From Epiperipatus broadwayi (Eukaryota > Onychophora > Udeonychophora > Euonychophora > Peripatidae): 64,000 nt of DNA. Under the pieces are notes generated by a model. It was given only the letters and a program-made list of their open reading frames with translations, was not told the DNA's origin and did not search any database. A program made the translations under genes and the position numbers. Numbering within the stretch: the first letter of the stretch is position 1; each line of letters opens with the position of its first letter. Positions 1 to 11,514 of this stretch are shown in pieces. The stretch covers positions 62,001 to 126,000 of the forward strand of contig JAQFVV010013297.1 in NCBI GenBank assembly GCA_028023455.1. Reading direction: 5' to 3'.

Positions 1-344
1 CTGTATTGTCTATTTGTGTGTTATTACTAACAAGTTGTTTGTATTTGGAAAGTTTAAATAAAGTTTAAAATTTTCTGTATATTCAACATTCACTCATAAA
101 TGATGAAATTGTTTTAATTTGTTTCCTTTTAAACTTCTACCTGTCAGTAGTGCTATTAAAATAAAATTATTGTTACAATTATTATTATTATTACCCCTTC
201 TACTATTATCATCATTACTGTTGTTGTTATCACGTGTATTATTTTATGTTTAACAAAGAAAATAATAGGATAACTAAAGATTTTTAATGGAGAAGTTTTT
301 ATTAACTTCTATAAAAGAATTTCATCATTATAATTTTCAGCCAT
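1..344. other. AT-rich sequence, no gene seen
   Basis: No coding pattern or recognisable repeat. It holds a short ATT/ACC simple-sequence run near 178-200. Confidence 0.5.
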
Positions 345-562
345 TACTGATCCATTTGTAGGATGAAGGTCTCTCCAAGTTCAATCCATCCTCTGTGATC
401 TCTAGTCTCTCTTCTTCACATCACCCAACACACTGTTATTTTACGCATCTATCTCACATGTGGTCTTTTTCTTGGTCTCTTATAATTTTTTTGGGAATCC
501 CGTTTAAGATTTCAACTACTTATCTATTATCTTTTCTAGAAATATGTCCAGTCCAATTTACA
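345..562 (-). pseudogene. RTE-like retrotransposon 3' end fragment
   Basis: This is the reverse complement of the same 3' end that lies in sense at 795-1042. Shared stretches include the segment coding for the GE(T/A)F-type tail (near 367-395), the RPHVR-like segment (near 450-470) and the sequence coding for WAGHI (ends near 560). Frameshifts and stops make it dead. It lacks the reverse transcriptase and endonuclease, which fits 5' truncation during target-primed reverse transcription. Homology stops at about 562; the rest of the plus-strand open frame here is only its antisense shadow. With the next copy it forms an inverted pair about 230 bp apart. Confidence 0.7.
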
Positions 563-794
563 GCTACATATATCTTAACTTTAGATGAATTTCCATATTT
601 TGTTTATAAAAGCTTGTACCATAATTTCTTTTACTTATCTTATATTTGTAGCATGGAGTTTAATCTAATAATTTGAAAATTATAAAAGCCATCCCCCTCC
701 TGTCATTTGTAAAAAATAGAAATTCGTTTGGGTAAAAATTGTACATTTACATTGGCATTACCAAAACTAGATATACCACTTGATATATATAGAA

Positions 795-1042
795 AAAATT
801 AAGTGGAGTTGGGCTGGACATATTGCTAGAAGAGATGATAATAGATGGACAATTGAAATTTTAAACTGGATTCCAAGAGATTGTAAAAGACCCAGAAAGA
901 GACCACATGTGAGAAGGATGGATGAAATAAGAAAGTGTGCAGGGGTGATGTGGAAAAGAGAAGCTAAAGATAGGAAAAGATGGATTGAACTTGGAGAGAC
1001 CTTCATCCTGCAGTGGACTGATAATGATTGATGATGATGATA
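795..1042 (+). pseudogene. RTE-like retrotransposon C-terminal coding tail and 3' end
   Basis: The plus frame is open for about 80 codons and reads as the C-terminal tail of an animal RTE-type endonuclease/reverse transcriptase: a W-x-GHIARRDDNRWT block, then PRDCKRPRKRPHVRRMD, then DRKRWIELGE and QWTD before the stop. The region lies downstream of the RT domain in the family and has no catalytic residue. After the stop come TGA/GATGAT triplets, the short tandem tail typical of RTE elements, instead of poly(A). The upstream RT is missing, so this is a 5'-truncated copy, although this tail is intact. The clade call rests on the tail motif and on the 54.1-56.9 kb copy, which also has the endonuclease and RT. 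Confidence 0.8.
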
Positions 1043-1515
1043 TATATATATATAATTTCAAAATACTACATATATATTAAACATAGAAAGCATTACATAC
1101 TTTCATTATTTGAAAGGGGTGATTGATAATGTTTGAATTGAAAACAGTTAGTGGTGTCAATTAATAATATCAATCAATATAAAATGTGTTTGAAATAAAT
1201 TGTGTGATTGATTTAATATTTAATTTTTGTAACCTATGACAATGTGGTAACAAGAGTAGATGGATTGTTCTTTTCTCATAAAAATATCGTCTTATGTTCT
1301 GGTTAGAGAGTATTTTAAATATCTATTATACCAGTTATATAAGTAAAAAAAAGTCTTAACATCAATTTATTACATATATATTAAACACTGAAGTATTTTA
1401 TATATATACAACACTTCGAGATTATTTTTTATACATCTGATACTCGAAGATTATTTTTTACTGACTTTTAATTAAATGAAATAATCTCAACCCAAAGCAT
1501 CTCTCCCGTTTACTT
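1043..1515. other. AT-rich sequence, no gene seen
   Basis: Begins with a short (TA)n run after the RTE tail. A pair of similar ~30 bp stretches (ACACTTCGAGATTATTTTTT and ATACTCGAAGATTATTTTTT) lies at about 1410-1460. Nothing else recognised. Confidence 0.5.
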
Positions 1516-1853
1516 CAGGTCAACATGGGTGTGACAAGAATCTCGGCCTCAGGGTGGCCTTTGAGCATTCCATCATCAGATTTTCAATTGGATGGACGGT
1601 TAGAGAGTTAGAGTGTGGAGTAGATTGAAGCCTGTCCATTAAAGTATGAGGTTTGGCTATCTTAATATATATCTGAGCACTTATAGCATATATGTGTAGA
1701 GATGGTAATCTGGACCAACTGGTGATTGCTGTTTTAGCATGAAATACATATATTGGTGATTATTTATCTTTTCAACATATGTGGGTTCAAGTGTATCAGT
1801 GTTATGAGATAGAGTGGTGGATAGTGTGAAAGTCTGTGCTCATATACCCTATA
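1516..1853 (+). repeat. Interspersed repeat family A, copy 1
   Basis: A 340 bp non-coding repeat, seen again at 2479-2814 (minus), 28082-28400 (minus) and 60836-61172 (plus). It starts with CAGGTCAACATGGGTGTGAC, has a middle segment around GTCCATTAAAG, a core reading CTGGACCAACTGRTGATTGC, and ends with GTGTGAAAGTCTGTGCTCAT. I see no clear terminal inverted repeat, poly(A) tail or RNA polymerase III boxes, so its class is open: SINE or MITE remnant. The core recurs in families B and D. Confidence 0.75.
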
Positions 1854-2478
1854 TATTTCATATTCTTATATAGACATCTAACTAAAACATTTTGGACAGA
1901 AAGTATAAATTTTAATCAATCATTTTATTTATTTTAAAGTTATTTTTAATTGCTTTATATTAATAATTATATGTGTGAGATTTTTCTCAATTTAAACATT
2001 GTCAATACCATTCAAGAAAGAAAGATGTAATATAAGATACATCAAGTATTTTAATAACTTGTAATACTTCAAAATTGTTTCTCATATAACTGGTCTGTCA
2101 ATTACTAATATGAGTAATTAAAAATAGCTTTAAAATAAATAATATGACATTTAAATTCATTCTCTCTGACCAAAGTATTTTAAACAGTTCTTTATATAAT
2201 AAGAAAGTGATGTAAAAGAGAGAAAACCATCTGCTCTTTTCTCTAGGAATAAAAAAAAAGTTTTATACTTTGACAAACAATTTTAAAGTGTTACATATTA
2301 TTAAAACATTGGACATATATTGTATATAATGTTAAATAGGTCATTCAAATAGTAAATGTTATAGAAAATGAGAAATTCCTAGTATTCTTTTGTCAATATG
2401 ACTTTCAAATTTACTTTTCTTTGTATAAATTAATACATTGTACAGGATTAAACCTGCATTTATATATGTAATATATGC
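1854..2478. other. AT-rich spacer between inverted family A copies
   Basis: No coding signal and no other repeat recognised. Confidence 0.5.
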
Positions 2479-2814
2479 GGGTTCGAACTCAGACTTTCAC
2501 ACAACCCACCACTCTTAGTGCCATCTCATATTGCTGACCCACCTGATCACACACATGTTGAAAATATAACTAATCACCAATATACGTATTTCATGCTAAA
2601 CCAGCAATCATCAGTTGGTCTAGATTACTATCCTCACACATATATATAATCAGTACTCAGCTTTATATTAAGATAGCCAATATGTATACTTTAATGGACA
2701 GGCTTCAAACTATTCCAACTCACAACTCTTTAGCCTTCCATTTCATTGAAAATCTGATGGTGGAACGTTCAAAGCCCTTGATAGTGACATGGTTGAAATC
2801 CTACCCATGTTGAC
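2479..2814 (-). repeat. Interspersed repeat family A, copy 2
   Basis: Inverted copy of family A running from the AGACTTTCACACAACCCACC end to CCCATGTTGAC. It carries the core in reverse (CAGCAATCATCAGTTGGTC) near 2600-2622. It is inverted relative to copy 1, 625 bp away. Confidence 0.75.
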
Positions 2815-3954
2815 ATATTAAAATGATCCAATTATTTATTTTAAATTATTTATTAAACAGATCGGTATTTATTTAATAAAACGAAGAAAATCGTTATTGT
2901 TTAAACATTAGGAATAAACATTTTAATAACAAATATGTAATGCAAACAATCACAGAGTGAAAATATATAATATTAAATAGATTATTTAAATAGTAAACGC
3001 TTTTAGATTTATCTTTTAAATGTTTATTACAAAGTCTTAAAAAATGAATTCCTCAGCTGTGTTAAATAAAAATCAATCTACTTAAAAAATCACAGTAAAT
3101 AATTGGATCGATTTGTTCTTACATCTCCTGCAATAGTTGTTCAAGACAATCTTCTTAATATACAAAGAGAACTAAATTTGTTAACTTATTGTCAATTGAT
3201 TAACAGGAGTGTGTTTCTTTACTGCAACTGCATTTGCTATTTAAACAATCTTTTTAACATTATATATTTTTACTTTGTGATTGTTTGTATTATATATATA
3301 TATACACACACACATTATTAGTAATTAATTACAAGTGAGCATATGGGCATTATAATTCCAAGGCAAAAAAAAAAAAGGACAAAAAAATAAAAATAATATA
3401 CTAGAGATGAGTTTGCAATAACTATATAAATCAATCTGTGAACTACAAATATTTTCATGTATAGAATAGTGCTGGCTATTATTTTGTTTATTTAATATTT
3501 TGTGATTCTGTATTTTCCCTTTTTTTTTCTTTAGCAAACTTTTTTTTTTTTCAGCAATTGTTCAACACCATATCAAATTGTAGCTCTTCGATATATCATA
3601 TCCTTTGCTATATTTTCTCAATTAAAGCAATGTTTTTGAAATCTTTGTAATGTAAATGAGGTACACTTCTACCATCAGACTGCTACAGTGAACTTTAATA
3701 TGGTCCTTATGACAGAAGCAAACCTCATTTGTATTACAATCTAGAGCTTTTAATCACACTGGAGTGATGGATTTTTTAAGCACTTCCTTTACATTAATGC
3801 ATCACTGGTCTTTTAAATTAACTGAGAAAGTTAATTTATGTATGAAAGGAAAATATGACAAAAGATGGCACTGCTTTGATATAATGTGTGCTTGGAAAGT
3901 TTACCATTTCAGTGTTTATATATGTATGTATATGTGTGCATGCATGTATAAGTA
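2815..3954. other. AT-rich sequence, no gene seen
   Basis: Contains a (TA)n(CA)n microsatellite at about 3288-3316 and short A or T runs near 3366, 3520 and 3540. The 60-70 codon open frames here have low-complexity translations with no family signature. Confidence 0.5.
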
Positions 3955-4224
3955 TTGAAATAAACTACTCTCCTCTTGTGCTATACATAAATAAACTGTT
4001 GAGAGATCAATAATAATATAGATCTGCCTATTCTTTAACTTTATGTTGTTTATAAGTTTATTCTTGCCAAGGTTTGATGGATATAAAAAATGAACTCAGC
4101 TAATCATCCAGATGAAAACATCGCATTAATAGTTATTAAACTAATAATCAATTATACAAAGATGGAAATGGATTCTTACTTTTTTAAAAATCAAATAGAA
4201 ATTAATAATTGCAAACATGAAATT
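3955..4224 (+). repeat. Diverged tandem repeat unit, copy 1
   Basis: Resembles 4485-4775 along its whole length, for example ATCATCCAGATGAAAACATC, then TTAAACTAATAATCAATTAT, then AATTAATAATTGCAAACAT. A third partial start (GAAATAAACCATTCTGCC) is visible near 4799. An RTE 3' end sits between copies 1 and 2. Confidence 0.65.
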
Positions 4225-4452
4225 AGTATAGCTTTATCATCATCATCATCAACCATTATCAATCCATTGCAGGATTAATGTCTCTCCAAGTTCACTCCAT
4301 CTTTTCTTATCTTTAGCTTCTCTTCTTTACATTACCCCTGCACACTCTCTTACTTTGTCCATCTATCTCACATGTAGTCTCTTTCTGGGTCTTTTACAAT
4401 CTCTTGGAATTTCATTTAAGATTTTAATTGTTCATCTATTATCATCTCTATA
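4225..4452 (-). pseudogene. RTE-like retrotransposon 3' end fragment
   Basis: Reverse-strand copy of the RTE 3' end. It starts with the TCATCATCATCATCA tail, then TCTCTCCAAGTTCACTCCAT (tail of the ORF), and runs to the segment coding for DDNRWT, where homology ends near 4450. It matches the tail at 795-1042. It is too decayed and short to code. It lies between two copies of a diverged tandem repeat. Confidence 0.7.
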
Positions 4453-4484
4453 GCTTAATATATTTATATATGTAATCAAAAGAA

Positions 4485-4775
4485 GTAAATAATTCTATCT
4501 TAGACTATGAACAAATAACACTCTACCAGTTAGCAAAGAATCAACAATGGAATGGATCTTCCTTGTCTTTTAAACTTTTTATATTTATCAGCTTACTCTT
4601 GCCAACATTAGTGGAAATTCAAAATAAATTTAATATATTATCCAGATGAAAATATAGCATCAGTAATTATTAAACTAATAATCAATTATACAATGATGGA
4701 AATAAAATCTCACTTTTAATAACCTTGATTTAATAATCAAACAGATATTAATAATTGTAAACATCAAATTAGCAT
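4485..4775 (+). repeat. Diverged tandem repeat unit, copy 2
   Basis: Second copy of the unit at 3955-4224, with small indels. Similar blocks appear in the same order: CTCTTGCCAA, TTATCCAGATGAAAATATAG, TTAAACTAATAATCAATTAT. Non-coding. Confidence 0.65.
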
Positions 4776-5569
4776 AGGGCAATGTAAATGCAATTAATGA
4801 AATAAACCATTCTGCCTTCAAATGTTGATAATTGTTGATTGTTATTAATGTTGTTTATGTGATTGTTGTATTATATTTACATATACACCTCTACAATGTT
4901 TAGTGCTTGACCATTATGTGATGATTCACATTAGCAATCATCATCAATTTGTACCCACTATTTTAATTTATAATTGATTATTCACTATAATGGTCTTTTT
5001 TGTGGTCATTTTGTAAGACTGATGACGTCATGGGATAGTTATTAAAGCTATATCGTCCAACAGCAAAATAGCAATTTTCATGTTGAAATTGTACAGTACA
5101 GTTTATTCATAATACATAATATTACAGTGCTGAATACAAATTTTCATTATAAACTTAAAATGCAATAAAGGAATGTATAGTATAGTATTTTATTTAATTT
5201 TCATCCAGGGATCCTTGTAAGACAATTAGTACTTTATTAATGATATATCCAAAATAAAGATTTTCATCATTAATGATTACAAAACCCAAAAAAATGTGTT
5301 TCATTTGGAATAATAATTAATCAAAATCATATTTTGATGACATACAGGGTTAAATTTTTAAATGTTACATTAGTTTAAAAGTTATATACAGCATTTACTC
5401 ACTTTTATAGATGAACATTCTTATGAACTTAACTTGGCTTGTGGCAAACATTATGATTATTGTATTGTAATTTAGATATTGTAATTGTTATTTTGAAAAA
5501 AAAAAATGATTCCATGGAATGAACTTTTTATAATTAAAAATTGCTAAATCTAAATTAAAAATAACACTT
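4776..5569. other. AT-rich sequence, no gene seen
   Basis: Beyond the partial third tandem unit near 4799-4825, nothing is recognised. Confidence 0.5.
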
Positions 5570-5676
5570 AGTCGAGCGTTGGTGGTCGAGGGGTCAGCAC
5601 AGCTGCCTTACAAGCAAATGTCCTGGGTAAGCGGGTTCGCTTCCTAGCCGATGCTATGACACATGAGAAAAAAAAA
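5570..5676 (+). repeat. tRNA-derived SINE, copy S1
   Basis: About 100 bp with a tRNA-like fold. The 7-base acceptor half GCGTTGG pairs with CCGATGC near the 3' end. A box-A-like stretch (GGTGGTCGAGGGGTCAGCAC), an anticodon arm with loop CTTACAA and a box-B-like GGTTCGCTTCC follow, and an A-rich tail ends it. In the loop the anticodon position reads TAC, which points towards a tRNA-Val-like source. Flanks repeat AACACTTA on both sides, a target-site duplication, so this is a retroposed element and not a working tRNA gene. Five more copies lie in the window (S2-S6). Confidence 0.8.
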
Positions 5677-6644
5677 CACTTAATCTACTTGATCAATGTT
5701 AAAACATCTTATAATTTGTTTTAGAAATAGCAAACATATAAAAATATAGAAACCCCTCAAAAATTGAAAAGTTTTTTTATTAAACTAAAAATAAATTTTG
5801 GTCATATACTATTAATATTTAATTTTAAATTTTCTTCAGTGTTAATAATATCTAAAGTATTCATCAATCAATTTTGGATTAAAAACTTTGTGAATGTTAA
5901 TTCTTATCAAAGCAAAACTATTAGCGCATATTTGCGGTTAAAAACAATGTGAGCATAATTTCATACAGTTAGTAAAAAAAATTATATGATGAAAATGCAA
6001 TACAAATAAATTGAAAATATTCACACTATTAATATTTAGTAATAAAATCAAGTCATACATCATGACCTTTAACTTAATAAGTTTGTATTACACATCTAAT
6101 ATAATGAGCATGCTAGGGATAATTCTAGAGACTCTAAATGCTTTCTTTTGCAGCATTTATCGAAAAAGCTTGTGTAGAGGTATTAGCATTCTCATTATAT
6201 TACATTAATATTTATTTAAATAGTTCATAACTATGCCTTCACAAGTAATGCACTATTCAAAAAAAATTCTAAGACATCTCATGGCCAAAAAAAAAAAAAT
6301 GCCAACATAGCATATTTCTGTATAAAGTGACATCTGTTGATGATTTTTTTAAAATGAAAATATAAGATATTTCCACATATTGAAATATTTAAACAATTAC
6401 AACTATTAAAAATTAATTTATAACATGTGCCTAATCAATGGAATAGTCTATTATTTATAAGGAATTGTGAAATGTTGTGAGCTTTCTTTCCTTAGACATG
6501 AATAAATAAATTTTGTAGAACTTTAGTCTTTATATAACATCAAGAAATTGCATTTAAAGTGTACATTTTTGACTGCACAAAGTATTTGCACTTTACTATT
6601 TTGATTTATAACTATCTATTGACATCTGACAGTGAATTTTCTGA
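5677..6644. other. AT-rich sequence, no gene seen
   Basis: Two low-complexity 60-65 codon open frames on the plus strand (near 5764 and 6011) have no recognisable protein signature. Confidence 0.5.
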
Positions 6645-8465
6645 TATGAAAATATCTCATGAGCCATATCATGCCCTCACAGTATGCCAAGAAAGGCTCA
6701 TCAGCACTCACGGCGATTGGTGAAGCTAAAATCCTATTGGATTACATCAGAAACAACAGAAAATCCAAGCCCATCACCATACAATTTGATATATCTGAGG
6801 CATTTGACTCATCCAATATCATCACACTACTGAATATTTTGGAAGGCCTTGATGTTCCCTCCCAGATAATTCAGATACTGGACAACTTACTACACAATGA
6901 GGAAATACACATATCACTCAATGGCAAATATACAAACAGTTTTACTCCCAATACTTCAATCCCACAAGGATCTCCACTCAGTGCCTTCCTGTTTGCCTGC
7001 TACATAAATCCACTTCTTAAAGATATTGGAGACAACCAGGCAGTTGCTTATATGGATGATGTTTTGATCATTCTTCCAGCCCAGAAATATCTAAACACAC
7101 TATATAAAATACTGGATAGATATACAAAACAATCAGACCTAAAATGAAATACAGAAAAATCCACAGCTTGGACTATCTTATCTGAAAAAAAAATCAAATC
7201 ACGCTTTCAAGCTGAACCACAGAAATTTCTGGGATTTAATATTTCAAAATCACAATCAGCAATGTTTAAAGAACTTCAGGAAAAAATCCTCCAGTCCACA
7301 GACCAGATCACAAAGACCCTCTCAAAAGTATATCTTTTGCTCTATGGTAAGGTCTCACTGCTAAATATTAAAATATATAGTAAAATAGCATACTACCTAT
7401 CAATGATGAATGCACATAAAACATTTATCAAGAGAATTGAGCACTATTGCTCAAGACTGCTATGGAAAGGGCACACTGTGTGTTTCATCAGCATTAGAAA
7501 CATGCAAGAAAACAAAAGACTAAATGGAATGTCACTACATTCCATCCCTGCAATTAATTATCAGAAATTGCACACTCTGATATATAATCTAGGACAAAAG
7601 TATGGCCATGACCAGATCACTGAATCCATAATTCCTACTGACACCCCTCCCCCCAAAAAATTAAGCTGGATTGACCACAACAAGCCAACAAATATAAATC
7701 CATATAACAACTATCAAAGCAAGATCAAGCTATGGGATGCCCACCGCATCCTAAAACAAAATATTCAAAACTCTACTCCAAGATTAGGAATAACTAATCA
7801 TAAACTAATTATTTTTTTTAAGTATTGGGCTCTAGAATCAAAATACTTAGATTACTTACTTAAAATTAATCTGGATGCCATGCCAGTCAATTGGTTCCTC
7901 AGATAGAGAAGATGTAACACCAAAGTCCAATTAATTTGCCACAGTTATGGCAGGGATGAGAAAACATTTGACCATATAATTAAAACATGCATGGGTCTAG
8001 GTAATATAAAAATAATAATATTTGATAACGCAAAGATAGATTATTACAAAATACTTAGCATCAAAGAATGCATCCATGGAAGAGATATTCCTACAATCAG
8101 GCTAGTGGTTTTCATCACCTATGTCATATGGGTTGTTAGGTGCAAGGCACAATACCAACTTCCTAAGCCGGATGAGAACACACTATTTAATCAAAGTATG
8201 AAAAAGATTAAACAAAGAGACAAAACTCTTGCAACAACATTCATTTTTCAAGAGACATGGAAGCTAATTCAGACCTGTCAATAGAGTTAACAATGAACTT
8301 AACCTAAATATCTAACTCTGTTTTAACTCAATAATGTTAATCCCATAACTTATCTATTATTGTAAATTTTCATTATACATATTTATAATGTACCATCCAT
8401 ATTTATACTCTCTCATAATTAATGTAACATAGGTATTAATTAGTTTAATAAATGTTTTTGAGAAC
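6645..8465 (+). pseudogene. L1/Tx1-like non-LTR retrotransposon, 5'-truncated, nearly open RT ORF
   Basis: One reading frame runs from 6659 to 8284 with only two internal stops, TGA at 7145 and TAG at 7904, and no frameshift. It encodes a reverse transcriptase that copies element RNA at the insertion site. RT motif A reads FDISEAFD (about 6787-6810), motif B is PQGSPLSAF (near 6962), and the catalytic box is YMDD (7049-7060). The KFLGFNIS block follows, then a thumb region (LSKVYLLLYGKVSLLN), then the W-rich C-terminal segment. A zf-RVT-like C-x2-C-x8-H-x4-C knuckle is present, but its second Cys is Tyr here. The endonuclease and N-terminus are missing, so the copy is 5'-truncated. The 3' end has AATAAA near 8446 and no long poly(A). 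Clade by motif order only. Confidence 0.8.
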
Positions 8466-9335
8466 TAATAAATGTAAAACAATGACATTTAATGATAAAA
8501 GAACTTTTATATTCAGGCAGTACTTAATTGCTAAGATATTGTGAGAGAATTAATAGTATTAAAGTAATTCAATAATGGATTCTACAAGTATAAGATAATT
8601 TTATGTTGTGTAGGAGTTTATAAATAATTTCAACATAACCAAAAATATAAATGAATTTTATCTTTTTTTTTTTTTTTCAAATTAACTTTTCTATCAAGTA
8701 ATATATGTATAAGTAACCTACAAAATAAAACTATTAATACTGGTTATTTCATTAAATATTATATTTTTTAACATTTAAATAAAACTTTTACTTCTCATTT
8801 GTAAATATATCTTGAATTATTACTACCATCTAGAATTAATTGTTAAATGTCTTAAAAAATTCAACCTTATTTAAACTTTTTAAATATTGTGATCTTCAGT
8901 TCGTGTGGTAAAACTTTACGTCCAGTTTTATGATGGTACATTTTTAAAAAAGTTTTAAATAGTTTATTGTCCAATAAATATGTTTTATTATTAAATAGTT
9001 ATTAAAGTGTATATGTAACTTATTAGTCACTTCATAGTTGCTACTATAAGATAAATAACATAAAATCAGTCTTAAATAAGCATAATTTTAATACTATTTA
9101 AACTTAGTAAATTAACTCTTTTATAATTATATGTGTTTAACCATAAAGTTCATTTAAGGCATGACTGAGTTTAATCTGCTAGAGTAATAAAGTTAAATTA
9201 CTCTCAGATTAAATGTTATATCCTTTTACCTAAATTAAGATGTCATAAAAGAACTTTAAATAAGTTCAAAATTCAGAAAAGGTCTTAAATATTTAAGTTA
9301 GTTTTAAATAAAAAATATTATTTCATTTTTAGTAG
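8466..9335. other. AT-rich sequence, no gene seen
   Basis: No coding or repeat signal recognised beyond T runs (near 8660). Confidence 0.5.
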
Positions 9336-9337
9336 TA

Positions 9338-10360
9338 CACCTAAGTCTCGTTTTATGTGGATTATTTTAATGCGATTTTGAAGTTATGCGATTCATGTTT
9401 CTTCTTAATATTTTTCATATTTCACTATATTTATTAGATATCAAGAAATTTATATTATTAATAACTTATTTTGACTTGAAGTACTTTTTTTTTTCAAAAA
9501 TATAATGTTATATTAGCATCTAACGTGAATATGGCCTGAAGCTGTATTTAGAATAAATAACCTATTTATACTAATGAGTAAATAATAATAATAGATTTAT
9601 ACTTACATATAAAAATATTGCAATAAATATTAAAAAAAATTAAACTTTCAAAACTTTTTGTTAGGTATAACAGAAATAAATAATATACATTTTTAAAATA
9701 AATAATGAAGATTTTATTGATTTTATAAACTGAAAATATTTCTAATAATAATGTATAATCTTTTTGTTTTGATTGCGATCTTATTTTTTTAATATAGAAA
9801 CAAAATGTGAACATTTAAAATTTATTTCAGTAATAAAAATAAGTTATCAACAGAAAACCATTAACACAGCACAAGATTGAAATTGGCACTAGTTGTGTAA
9901 ATGAGATGGAGCAGAATATGGGAAAACTTAGAGTGGGGAATGGAAAATAAAGTGGCTAACAAGTTTCTCTGGGCATAATTGCTGAGAGATTCTTGACTTC
10001 GTTTAAGAAGCTACATCACATCAACAAATCTAATTTTTTACCATTTACAAACGAACCGCATATTGTCAAAAAATATGTATGAAAAAATATCAAATTAAAT
10101 ATGGTAGTTAATAAAAAAAGTTTGTCTTGTACCAATTTTTTTCAAATATTTGATATTTTTTATTAGTCATACTTTATTTCCTTATTTTTTTAATGTGAAT
10201 TTTAAAGTAATTTTTCTTGTTGCTTTGCTTTTATGTGAATTCTGAAAATTACAGATCCTATCCCCCATTTTTAAAGGTAAGTTAAGTCTATTTTTGTGCA
10301 ATTTTTTTTAATGCGGGTTTTCTGTGGAACCGATCTACTGCATAAAATGAGACCCAGGTG
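9338..10360 (+). mobile_element. pogo/Tigger-like non-autonomous DNA transposon, copy 1
   Basis: Bounded by inverted ends (CACCTAAGTCTCGTTTTATG at the left, CATAAAATGAGACCCAGGTG at the right) and flanked by TA on both sides, the target duplication of the Tc1/mariner superfamily. Ends and subterminal GGTTCC-like and GCGATT-like motifs resemble pogo/Tigger elements. No transposase frame survives inside, so it is a non-autonomous or decayed copy. Its middle differs from copies 2 and 3. A minus-strand 82-codon open frame at 9566-9814 is low-complexity. Confidence 0.8.
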
Positions 10361-11039
10361 TATAGCTAATCCATTTTACAGATTAATTAAAAGTGTTGTG
10401 ATAAATGCTAAATTAATAGTGTTGGATCTATTTTTTATTTAGAAAAACTGGTAGTTTCGGATTTTATGAGCTATGACATTTTACACTTAGCATGTTTTTT
10501 TGCCGGTAAGATTTCATTGAAGATTAGATAAACGATGTCATGGCAACAAAGTCACTGGCAAGACTAATCCTTGGGAATACTGATTTTTTGATCGAGGTGT
10601 CTTGCAAGATTTAAAAAGTTGAGAGACCTATGGGAAATTTTGTCATTTCTCTGTCTTTTGCGGTTTTGATATTGACGTGAGCACAGTGATTTTTTAGATC
10701 ATATTTTTATATCTAATATGGACATATTACTAAATAGAGTGAATTTTTAACTGTCGATTGGATGATATTATAGTAATTTCCACCGTCGTTATTTGTAAGT
10801 AATTTTCATTTTGTTTCTTAATAATTAAATATAGTAGCTTTTAAGACATATATCGCCATTACAGGTTATTTTTTAATTAGTAAATTTCATAATTTTATGT
10901 ACTACCTTTTCGGTTATTTTTTATTTTGCTTCTTTTGGATCATCTTCTTTCCATTTTTTTATTACAAATTATCCTTATTTTCATTAAAAAAAGACTACAT
11001 TTTTAATTTCATAATTTTATGTAATACGATTTAATTAGG

Positions 11040-11500
11040 ACATTTTATGTCCGTCATTTTCACGGTATGGCAGATTCGCACTATATCGGGAAAAGTGTTT
11101 TTTATTGTCTCTAATTTTAAAATTACAAATATTTTTTATAATTTTTTTTGCAATTATTTTGTATTCAATTTGAATTTATAATATTTTTAGTAAATTACTA
11201 TTAATTTATGTATTTTTTTTTTTGGCGCATCTAATTATTTTGCTTTTTCCGAGTAACTACAAACATGACGCCGGGATGGCTTTTTTTTTTATGTCCACCA
11301 TTTCCGCTGTATAATAGATTCACACTATATCGGAAAAAGTGTTTTTTTTTTGTCTTTAATTTTAAAATTATAAAAAAAATTTATAAATTTTTTGTCAATT
11401 ATTTTGTAATCAATTTGAATTTATAATAATTTTAGTAAATTACTATTAATTTATGTACTTTTTTGGCGCATGTAATTAATTTTTTTTTGCTGAGGAACGA
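11040..11500 (+). repeat. Two-copy direct repeat of about 240 bp
   Basis: Unit 1 (about 11040-11280) and unit 2 (about 11285-11500) share TTATGTCC, then CACTATATCGG, then AATTTGAATTTATAAT, then TAAATTACTATTAATTTATG and GGCGCAT. Non-coding, T-rich. Confidence 0.75.
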
Positions 11501-11514
11501 CAAGCTAAGCGAAA

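Noticed and set aside
9566-9814. 82-codon minus ORF inside the pogo-like element as a transposase remnant
   Set aside because: No DDE, helix-turn-helix or CENP-B-like motif; composition is that of AT-rich non-coding DNA.
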